From the NCBI GenBank assembly GCA_900539175.1, contig UQAW01000007.1, positions 1-64,000 of the forward strand: a stretch of 64,000 bases of DNA, in the 5' to 3' direction. The position numbers and the translations under genes are program-made. This DNA comes from an uncultured Lachnospiraceae bacterium. Lineage in GTDB: Bacteria > Bacillota > Clostridia > Lachnospirales > Lachnospiraceae. Position 1 is the stretch's first letter; every line of letters begins with the position of its first letter. The notes beneath the pieces were generated by a model that saw nothing but the letters and a program-made list of their open reading frames with translations, did not search any database and was not told the DNA's origin. Positions 57,634-64,000 of the stretch are shown piece after piece.

Positions 57634-59502
57634 ATGTGCGGCATTTGCGGTTTTATGAATCGGCTAGGTAAAAATGAGAATGAAATCATAATAGAAAAAA
57701 TGTTAAGCAAGATAACCCATAGGGGACCAGATGGTAAGGGTGCATTTGTCAAAGATGAACTTGCAATGGGAAATACAAGACTCAGTCTGGTTGGACTCGA
57801 TAATGGAAAACAGCCCATATGGAATGAGGACCACACACTTTGTCTTGTTTGTAATGGTGAAATATATAACTATAAGGAATTAAAAAAGAAGATGCAGGAA
57901 AAAGGACACTACTTTCATACAGATACAGATGTTGAAGTAATTATTCATCTGTACGAAGAATACGGAATGGATTTTCTCAATCAGCCCAATGGGCAGTTTG
58001 CATTTGCACTGTACGACAGCAAAAAAGAATGTTTATTCTGTGCACGGGACCATGTGGGAATCGCACCATTTTTCTATACCGTAAAGGAAAATATATTTTT
58101 GTTTGCGTCTGAAATAAAGTCCCTTCTAGAATATCCGGAAGTGGAGCGTAGAATCGATATGGAAGGAATGGATCAGTTTTTTACATTTCCGGGAATGATC
58201 TCACCATATACAATATTCGAAGGGATTAAAAGCCTAGAGGCAGGAGCCTATCTTGTATACCAATCGTCTGGCAAGCTTGTTAAGCGCGTTTATTGGGATC
58301 TGTGCTATCCTAAAATTGGCGACCTAAACTATGATTATGATGAAGAATATTATGTGGAAACACTAGCGGGCCTTCTCGAAGAGGCGGTGTCGATTCGTTT
58401 GCAGGCAGATGCCTCGGTTGGAGTTTATGTTAGCGGAGGACTGGATTCTTCCTTGATTGCATGTACGATAGACAAGCTCAGAAAATCCAGAGAAATCAAA
58501 TCATTTTCCGTTGAATTTGACCAGAAGGATATCTCTGAGGAGGAGTTTCAGTCTATGGTTGTCCAGCAGATTCAGAGCGAACATCATAGGCAGGTAGTTC
58601 ATTCAGATGAGATTGCCAGATATCTAGAGACAGCAGTTTATTATTCAGAGAGTCCACTAAAAGAAACCTACAATGTGGCTTCCTATATGTTGTCTAAAAT
58701 GGTGAAGCAGAACCAGGTTAAGGCTGTGCTTACGGGAGAAGGAGCAGATGAACTGTTCGCAGGTTACGTTGGGTATAAATTTGACCAGTACAGGATGATG
58801 AATCCAAACGAACACAATGCATCGGAAGAAGAGGCAAGGTATCGCCACAAGCTATGGGGGGATAGGGATTTCTTTTATGAAAAGCCTTACTTTAAATACG
58901 AAAATACCAAGAGAAAGCTGTATGCTCCAAGTGTATCCAGGCAGTTTGACAGGTTTAACTGTATGAACCATTCTATTGTAAATTGTGAAGCACTCCGTGA
59001 CATTGATATTGTACATAAAAGGTCTTATGTTGATTTTAAGGTGCGTTTGGCAGATCATCTGCTATCCGACCATGGTGACCGGATGGTTTATGCAAATGGT
59101 GTTGAGGCCAGATATCCATATCTGGACCAGAAGGTATTGAACTTTGTAACACAGATACCGCCACATCTAAAGCTTTTTGGGTTTGATGGAAAATATATTT
59201 TAAAACAAATAGCAAATAATTGTGTGCCGTCAGAGATTGTGCAAAGACCAAAGTTTAGTTTCGTGGCCCCTGGCAGCGCAAGCTTATTAAGAGAGCATAA
59301 AGACTATGTTACGGATATCCTGTCTTATGATCGGATCAAGCGTCATGGATATTTTAATGCAGATTACATTGAAGTATTGAAGAAAGAATATCTAATGGAC
59401 AATTATAAGCAGAATCCAACATTCGATAATGACTTGTTGATGAGTGTTCTTACTTTTGAATTGTTATTGAATTGTTTTTCTATACCAGATTTTAACCGAT
59501 GA
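57634..59502 (+). CDS. asparagine synthetase B-like glutamine amidotransferase
   Basis: The start must be ATG 57634, not the in-frame GTG at 57625. It puts Cys at residue 2 (MCGICGF), the N-terminal nucleophile exposed when Met is removed; AGAGGAG lies 8 bases upstream. The 622 residues are normal for class II AsnB. The N-terminal glutaminase has HRGPDG, NGEIYNY and a RDHVGIAPFFY segment. The synthetase half has the PP-loop SGGLDSS (267-273) and GEGADELFAGY. Family chemistry is to adenylate a carboxylate and replace the AMP with ammonia from glutamine. Inside this operon, and right before the PP-loop NRPS, a role in natural product amidation or ammonia supply is more likely than housekeeping Asn synthesis, though sequence alone does not exclude the latter. 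Confidence 0.9.
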   Translation: MCGICGFMNRLGKNENEIIIEKMLSKITHRGPDGKGAFVKDELAMGNTRLSLVGLDNGKQPIWNEDHTLCLVCNGEIYNYKELKKKMQEKGHYFHTDTDVEVIIHLYEEYGMDFLNQPNGQFAFALYDSKKECLFCARDHVGIAPFFYTVKENIFLFASEIKSLLEYPEVERRIDMEGMDQFFTFPGMISPYTIFEGIKSLEAGAYLVYQSSGKLVKRVYWDLCYPKIGDLNYDYDEEYYVETLAGLLEEAVSIRLQADASVGVYVSGGLDSSLIACTIDKLRKSREIKSFSVEFDQKDISEEEFQSMVVQQIQSEHHRQVVHSDEIARYLETAVYYSESPLKETYNVASYMLSKMVKQNQVKAVLTGEGADELFAGYVGYKFDQYRMMNPNEHNASEEEARYRHKLWGDRDFFYEKPYFKYENTKRKLYAPSVSRQFDRFNCMNHSIVNCEALRDIDIVHKRSYVDFKVRLADHLLSDHGDRMVYANGVEARYPYLDQKVLNFVTQIPPHLKLFGFDGKYILKQIANNCVPSEIVQRPKFSFVAPGSASLLREHKDYVTDILSYDRIKRHGYFNADYIEVLKKEYLMDNYKQNPTFDNDLLMSVLTFELLLNCFSIPDFNR

Positions 59503-59534
59503 AAAATTTATATTAGAAGGGAATTAGAAAAGAA

Positions 59535-62500
59535 ATGCTCATACAAAATAAGCTATCTGAGAGTTTCAAACAAAATCAGCAACGTATTGCGATAGAATAT
59601 GGCAATCGCAGAATTCTGTATTCAGAATTAGATTTCCAGTCTGATATAATTGCCTGTCAGATTAGGAAGAGTGGTATGAAAGAACATTCTAATATCGGAC
59701 TGCTGTTAAACGGACGTGATAAGATCATCGTTGCCATAGTTGGAATATTAAAAGCAGGCTGTGTATTTGTTCCTTTGGATCCCGCATTTCCGAAAAGGCG
59801 TTTAGAAGAGAATATCAATACAGCAGAGCTTACAGCATGTATAGTGGAAGCGTCGACCAAGGAATCAATTGATGCACTTAACATACAGCAGTTTAAAAAA
59901 TTAGAATATGATATGCTTCTAAAGAATGAGAATATCGTGAATGGAGAGGTGGCTATTATGGAAGAAGCGTATCAGCCGGATGATATGATATATCTCTATT
60001 TTACGTCAGGTACAACGGGGGCGGCAAAAGCGGTTGCCGGAAGAAATAAAGGTCTTACACATTATGTAAACTGGGAGATTGACACATTTGGACTGAATGA
60101 AAGGGTTCGTGTTAGTCAATTGACATCGCCTTGCCATGATCCGTTTTTACGTGATGTTTTTGTACCGTTATTTACAGGTGGAACGGTTTGCATACCAGTA
60201 AGTAAAGAAACAATTATTTCACCTATGGCTCTTTCCGACTGGATTAACCGGACGGAAATACAGGTAGTGCATTGTACGCCTAGTGTATTTCAGATGATAC
60301 GTGCCAATATAAGTTTGAAGGACTATCAAAAGCTTCAATATGTGTTTTTAGCGGGAGAAAAAGTATTGCCAGAATATGTGGAAGAGTGGTTTTCTGTGTT
60401 TGGAGAGAGGATTAGCCTAATCAATCTATATGGGCCAACAGAAACGACCCTGGCGAAGTTATACCATATCATAACACCAGAAGATGTAAAGGCAGGAATT
60501 ATACCAATAGGAAAAGCAATCACTGGTGCGAAAGCAATTCTGCTGAATAAGGAATTAAAGCCGTCCATTCAGGGAGAAATTTATATCCGTACGCCTTATC
60601 GCACATTAGGGTACTATAAGGACGAAGAATTGAACCGGAAAAAATTTATTCAGAATCCGTTCTCAGAGAAAGAAGACGATTTGATTTATGCAACTGGTGA
60701 TATGGGAAAACTTCTTGATAACGGAGAAATTGTTTTCTTACGTCGTCAGGATAATCAGGTTAAAATCAGAGGATTCCGTGTGGAACTGAGCGAAATTGAA
60801 AACCAGCTGCTGAAGATGGAGCAGGTGAATAACTGTGTCGTACAGTATGTCCACCAAGGACATACGCAAAAGGAACATTACTGCAAAAAATGCGGAATGC
60901 CAAGCAGTTACCCAAGAGTAGAGATTGATACCGATGGAGTATGTTCTTTTTGCAGGGAGTATGAAGAAAAGAAGGATACCTACCAAAGTTTTTTCAGAAG
61001 AAAAGAAGAGTTAGAGGCAGTTTTTACGAGAAATGAAGAAAACAAGTATGACTGCCTGCTGTTGTTTAGTGGTGGAAAAGACAGCACTTATGTATTGTAC
61101 AGACTAGTAGAAATGGGCATTAAGGTATTAGCGTATTCCTTTGACAATGGTTTTATTTCAGAAACAGCAATTGATAATATTAAGCGTGTTACACAGAAAC
61201 TGAATGTGGACTGTGTCATTGAAAACTATAAAGATATGAAACAGCTTTTTAAGACAGGAATTGAAGTTGAGAAAAGCGTATGTAATGGATGCTTTCGAGT
61301 GCTGCGTACATTAAGTACCAGGTACGCATATGAAAATAAGATTCCATATATTGTAACTGGATTTTCAAGAGGGCAGCTTTTAGAACTTAGGTTTCAGGAT
61401 TTAATGGATGCAAATGTTAGAGAAAACCAGAAAATTGACCAGCGTCTGAAAGAACAGAGATTAATTTACCACAAGAAAAAGGATTACATATATGACTTAC
61501 TACACGAGGATGAAAAAATCAGTGATGAGATGATCGACAAGACACAACTGATTGATTTCTATCGCTATGTAGATGTTAAGAAAAGTGATATTCTAGAGTA
61601 CTTAAAGAAAATGGATGTTCGCTGGGAAGTACCAGAGGATACAGGAACATTTTCAAGTAATTGCCTTATCAATGATGTTGGAATCTATATTCAGAGAACA
61701 GAACTTGGATATGATAATTATACAGGACCTAACTGCTGGGAGGTTCGTCTGGGCCATTTGACGTATGAAGAAGAGGAGCAGGAGAAAAGGGAAAAAATAG
61801 ACCCAGTCAAAACAAAAGCGCTTATGGATGAAATTGGATACCAACTAGAGAATACTAGTGTATACAATGATGGCATTTTAAAGGCATATATCGTAGAAAA
61901 AGAACCTGTGAAACAGGAAGAATGCTATGACTATCTTGCCGAATACCTGCCAGAGTACATGCTTCCTTCCCGTTTTGTTAAGATTCAGAAAATACCTCTT
62001 ACGCTAAATGGCAAAGTAGATTATGCAGCGTTAGAGCGCCAGGCTGTTCTTGAACAGGAACAGTTAAAGCTTCCGGAAACGCGTACGCAAAGGATGTTAG
62101 CACAGATCTGGATGGACATTCTGAATCTGGACAAGGTTGGAATAGACAAAGACTTTATGAAAATCGGCGGACACTCCTTAAATGTTATGACGTTAATTAC
62201 TGAAATTAAGAAGAAATGTGGAATAGAGGTTTCTCTAGGAACCGTTTTTGAGAATTCTAGTATCGAGAAAATGGCAGCATATCTGGATGCACAAAAAGTA
62301 GACAATACAATAGAAGCCGAAGGACATGGCAAACTTTCTAGAAAAACAGAAAAAGCAGCAGAGGTTTATAAGGCAGCTGGAGTTGTGGGAGAAATTAAAG
62401 GAATCGAACCATTTAATGATGTATTTTTTATCAACTGCTTCTATAGCGCGTTGTTTTCCGTCGTACAGTACTATGGGCAGAATATTATGGATTATCTCTT

Positions 62501-63383
62501 AAACCATATTACTGCCTATCAGTATCATGAGGATAAGCCGGCACTAAAATTCGATGTAGATTTTCTAGAATCAGGCAGCTTATTAGATACCTTGAAAAAG
62601 CATGAAATCACCGTTGAGAAGAAAATGCCGGAAGGTAGTGTATTGCAGGAGATTTTCAAGGATATTGACAAGCAGAACCCAGTTATTATCGGAGTGGACT
62701 GCTACTATCTTTCCATTCGAAAAGACACCTACAACAAAAATCATTGGCCCCATAGCATCTTGATATATGGGTATTCTCTAGAGAAAAAGACTTTTTTTGC
62801 TATTGAACAACGAAGAATTAATACGTTGACCTATGAGAAGAAAGAAATACCATTTGAGGATATTCAGACTGCGTACGGGGCATATGTGGAAAATTATAAT
62901 AACGGTAAACTGTATGCCCCAGCTTATGTAAGCATCTCAGGCAAGAGAAGAGAAACAGTAGTGGAACAGGATCGGAAGAGCTATTCTGCCCGCTATATAG
63001 AAACTATCCTTCAGAAGAAGACGGAATTACAGGAGAGAATCCAGTCCTTATCCCTATGTTGCAAAAATCTTTTGGAGATAGTGGATAATCAGGAGATGCT
63101 TTCGGAAACGGTCACGAATCTGTTGTATGTAATTAACAATATCGTCAACGGCAAGCTGGTAGAAAGATACAAGCTTAAAGAACTGTATGGGGAGGAGGAT
63201 GAAAAAGTAGCACTTGTCGACAGCATGATACATGACTGGAAAGTAATCCGTGCATATCTAGAAAGGTATCAGATAACGGGAATTTTATTCGAGAAGCCCC
63301 TTAAAGAAGCTGTTATGGGAATATATGAAATAGAAGAGAAGGAACAGAGCCTCATAGAATTATCCATTAGTATGATATCGTGA
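59535..63383 (+). CDS. NRPS A domain interrupted by PP-loop amidotransferase-like domain, then PCP and BtrH-like domain
   Basis: The 1282-residue terminal protein. The A domain opens at once (FTSGTTGAAKAV near 157, NLYGPTET near 297, VKIRGFRVELSEIE near 409). It breaks off after about residue 440 and resumes at LKAYIVEKEPV near 783 (LTLNGKVDYAALE near 823). The 335-residue insert has CKKCGMP/CSFC (Cys450/453/470/473), SGGKDS (512-517) and CNGC (583/586), as in N-acetyl sugar amidotransferases. PCP Ser881 is in IGGHSL. The C-terminal part (about 945-1282) is BtrH-like: Cys968 in FFINCF, HWPHSILIYGYS (His1070/1073), then helices. The A4-A5 pocket is unusual (CHDPFLRD), and I assign no substrate. 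Lacking a C domain, it should pair with the C ending the 52599 protein. It probably loads the last monomer, modifies it, and passes the chain to an acceptor or releases it. Confidence 0.9.
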   Translation: MLIQNKLSESFKQNQQRIAIEYGNRRILYSELDFQSDIIACQIRKSGMKEHSNIGLLLNGRDKIIVAIVGILKAGCVFVPLDPAFPKRRLEENINTAELTACIVEASTKESIDALNIQQFKKLEYDMLLKNENIVNGEVAIMEEAYQPDDMIYLYFTSGTTGAAKAVAGRNKGLTHYVNWEIDTFGLNERVRVSQLTSPCHDPFLRDVFVPLFTGGTVCIPVSKETIISPMALSDWINRTEIQVVHCTPSVFQMIRANISLKDYQKLQYVFLAGEKVLPEYVEEWFSVFGERISLINLYGPTETTLAKLYHIITPEDVKAGIIPIGKAITGAKAILLNKELKPSIQGEIYIRTPYRTLGYYKDEELNRKKFIQNPFSEKEDDLIYATGDMGKLLDNGEIVFLRRQDNQVKIRGFRVELSEIENQLLKMEQVNNCVVQYVHQGHTQKEHYCKKCGMPSSYPRVEIDTDGVCSFCREYEEKKDTYQSFFRRKEELEAVFTRNEENKYDCLLLFSGGKDSTYVLYRLVEMGIKVLAYSFDNGFISETAIDNIKRVTQKLNVDCVIENYKDMKQLFKTGIEVEKSVCNGCFRVLRTLSTRYAYENKIPYIVTGFSRGQLLELRFQDLMDANVRENQKIDQRLKEQRLIYHKKKDYIYDLLHEDEKISDEMIDKTQLIDFYRYVDVKKSDILEYLKKMDVRWEVPEDTGTFSSNCLINDVGIYIQRTELGYDNYTGPNCWEVRLGHLTYEEEEQEKREKIDPVKTKALMDEIGYQLENTSVYNDGILKAYIVEKEPVKQEECYDYLAEYLPEYMLPSRFVKIQKIPLTLNGKVDYAALERQAVLEQEQLKLPETRTQRMLAQIWMDILNLDKVGIDKDFMKIGGHSLNVMTLITEIKKKCGIEVSLGTVFENSSIEKMAAYLDAQKVDNTIEAEGHGKLSRKTEKAAEVYKAAGVVGEIKGIEPFNDVFFINCFYSALFSVVQYYGQNIMDYLLNHITAYQYHEDKPALKFDVDFLESGSLLDTLKKHEITVEKKMPEGSVLQEIFKDIDKQNPVIIGVDCYYLSIRKDTYNKNHWPHSILIYGYSLEKKTFFAIEQRRINTLTYEKKEIPFEDIQTAYGAYVENYNNGKLYAPAYVSISGKRRETVVEQDRKSYSARYIETILQKKTELQERIQSLSLCCKNLLEIVDNQEMLSETVTNLLYVINNIVNGKLVERYKLKELYGEEDEKVALVDSMIHDWKVIRAYLERYQITGILFEKPLKEAVMGIYEIEEKEQSLIELSISMIS
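60852..61865 (+). other. PP-loop (AANH) domain inserted in the A domain
   Basis: Sub-domain of the 59535 protein, placed between the A8 hinge region and the C-terminal A10 region. Two CxxC pairs around a DTDGVCSFC segment, the PP-loop LLLFSGGKDSTYVLYRL, a third CxxC (CNGC) and TGFSRGQ match the WbpG/PseA family of N-acetyl sugar amidotransferases, which turn an acetamido carbonyl into an amidine. Related adenine nucleotide alpha hydrolase-type enzymes make thioamides. Its presence inside an A domain implies action on the bound amino acid or chain. Confidence 0.85.
62367..63380 (+). other. BtrH-like C-terminal domain
   Basis: Sub-domain of the 59535 protein, after the PCP, where a thioesterase would normally be. 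It has a candidate nucleophile Cys968, a conserved His in PHSILIYGYS and a following acidic strand end (FFAIEQ), then an all-helical tail. BtrH family members transfer acyl groups from carrier protein to amines, so this is the best candidate for chain transfer or release. It shares its layout with the stand-alone 7920 protein. Confidence 0.65.
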
Positions 63384-63400
63384 AATCGTAGGAGGATAAG

Positions 63401-64000
63401 ATGAAGAATATCACAATCAATAATTTATATCTGCATAATCTCAAGGGAATCAATGTAACAATTCCGAAACATCAGTTCGTTGCAGTGACAGGGGTGAGCG
63501 GTTCAGGTAAATCGAGTCTGGTCATGGATACCTTATTTGCAGAAAGCGAAAAGCGCTACATGGATCTGTTAAAAAGCGCGCAGAGTTTTCATATAAAAAA
63601 GGTGAAAAATGTAGTCTATGACAGTATCAAGGGACTTTGCCCTGTAATTGGAGTAGAAGAAAGAAAGTATACGAACAAGAATCCTCGTTCCATAATCGGG
63701 ACTCAGACAAAAATGTACAAATACCTTAGAATCCTATATACCATGCTTGGAAATGTAGAGACGGGAGAGAAAATTACGGATGGAAATTATAAAAAACTCC
63801 TCAATTTCAATTCCAAAGAAGGTATGTGTCTAAATTGTTTAGGGAGAGGATATACAAAAGAGTTTTCTTGGAAAAAGATTGTTCCTTCAAGTAAGATGAC
63901 GCTATCGGAAATATGTTCACCTGATTGGGTATTTGATTCTTTCTACGGTGAACTGGAACATTTTTATGAGCGTTATGGATGTTCTATGGGTGACTTTTGG
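63401..64000 (+). CDS. UvrA-like ABC-type ATPase, probable self-resistance (partial, runs off the right edge)
   Basis: ATG 63401 follows TAGGAGGA. The first 200 residues are present and the frame is open to the window end. The start (INNLYLHNLKGINVTIPK) and Walker A (GVSGSGKSS, 31-39) with SLVMDTLFAESEKRYMD match UvrA, and CLNCLGRGY (Cys143/146) matches a UvrA zinc module. The N-terminal part is shorter than in housekeeping UvrA, as in UvrA-like resistance paralogues such as daunorubicin DrrC. These bind DNA and are thought to remove or repair damage by DNA-directed drugs. Following the last biosynthetic gene by 17 bases in the same direction, it most likely protects the producer. A transport role is unlikely, because the visible part has no membrane segment and has zinc-finger-type cysteines. 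Confidence 0.8.
   Translation, partial: MKNITINNLYLHNLKGINVTIPKHQFVAVTGVSGSGKSSLVMDTLFAESEKRYMDLLKSAQSFHIKKVKNVVYDSIKGLCPVIGVEERKYTNKNPRSIIGTQTKMYKYLRILYTMLGNVETGEKITDGNYKKLLNFNSKEGMCLNCLGRGYTKEFSWKKIVPSSKMTLSEICSPDWVFDSFYGELEHFYERYGCSMGDFW

Noticed and set aside
57634..59502. AsnB-like gene as simple housekeeping asparagine synthetase
   Set aside because: It remains possible on motifs, but its place inside the operon, between two NRPS partners and next to a PP-loop NRPS, makes a pathway role more likely.
62367..63380. Terminal domain as a C39 bacteriocin-processing peptidase
   Set aside because: The Cys/His spacing superficially fits, but the domain follows a PCP, is not tied to an ABC transporter, and its GYS/GYD motif plus helical tail fit BtrH-like proteins better.
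1..64000. tRNA, rRNA, CRISPR repeats, insertion sequences, attachment sites, internal promoters
   Set aside because: I looked across the short intergenic gaps and saw none. Coding density leaves little room, and no transposase, integrase or regular short repeat was found.

Overview
This 64 kb window is almost wholly one assembly-line biosynthetic locus: a trans-acyltransferase polyketide synthase / nonribosomal peptide synthetase (trans-AT PKS-NRPS) hybrid. All sixteen supported protein genes lie on the + strand. Gaps between them run from about 7 to 75 bases, and I see no promoter, terminator, RNA gene, mobile element or CRISPR array. No gene-free stretch exceeds 300 bases. The low G+C, strong AGGAGG-type ribosome binding sites and A/T-rich codon use suggest an anaerobic Firmicute (Clostridia, possibly Lachnospiraceae). 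That is an inference from composition and style, not from a marker gene.

Layout. The left edge (10-555) holds the last part of a condensation (C) domain that is broken at its 5' side. Next come an NRPS with A domains for predicted Gly and Ser (573-6635), the lone trans-acting malonyl transferase (6650-7897) and a BtrH-like protein (7920-8900). Polyketide block 1 is two KS-DH-KR-ACP proteins (8955-13538, 13552-18273) and a KS-KR-ACP-C-A(Ser-like)-PCP protein (18281-25711). A 4218-residue protein follows: KS-DH-KR-ACP-C-A(Ser)-PCP-KS-KR-ACP-C (25730-38386). It hands on to a separate A(Gly-like)-PCP protein (38410-40734). After a methyltransferase (40750-41697), block 2 repeats the plan of block 1: KS-DH-KR-ACP (41732-46351), KS-DH-KR-ACP (46427-51100), a CrtI-like FAD oxidoreductase (51111-52568), then KS-KR-ACP-C (52599-57620). 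The end of the line is an AsnB-like glutamine amidotransferase (57634-59502) and an A domain interrupted by an N-acetyl-sugar-amidotransferase-like PP-loop domain, followed by a PCP and a BtrH-like domain (59535-63383). A UvrA-like ATPase, probably self-resistance, runs off the right edge (63401-64000).

How it works together. No KS module carries an AT, so the lone AT must load all eight ACPs. Read colinearly, the line would build Gly-Ser-[ene]-[ene]-[CHOH]-Ser-[ene]-Ser-[CHOH]-Gly-[ene]-[ene]-[CHOH]-X, where each bracket is one malonyl-derived unit and X is the unassigned last monomer. No thioesterase is visible. The two BtrH-like units and the AsnB-like protein are the release or tailoring candidates.

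Most interesting points: (1) the A domain interrupted by a PP-loop domain, next to an AsnB homologue, which suggests amidine, thioamide or amide chemistry on the carrier; (2) 'half-C' domains, the C-terminal lobe of a condensation domain without HHxxxDG, that end three NRPS proteins exactly where the next protein is a PKS with no N-terminal docking helices; (3) the UvrA-like protein, which hints at a DNA-directed product.
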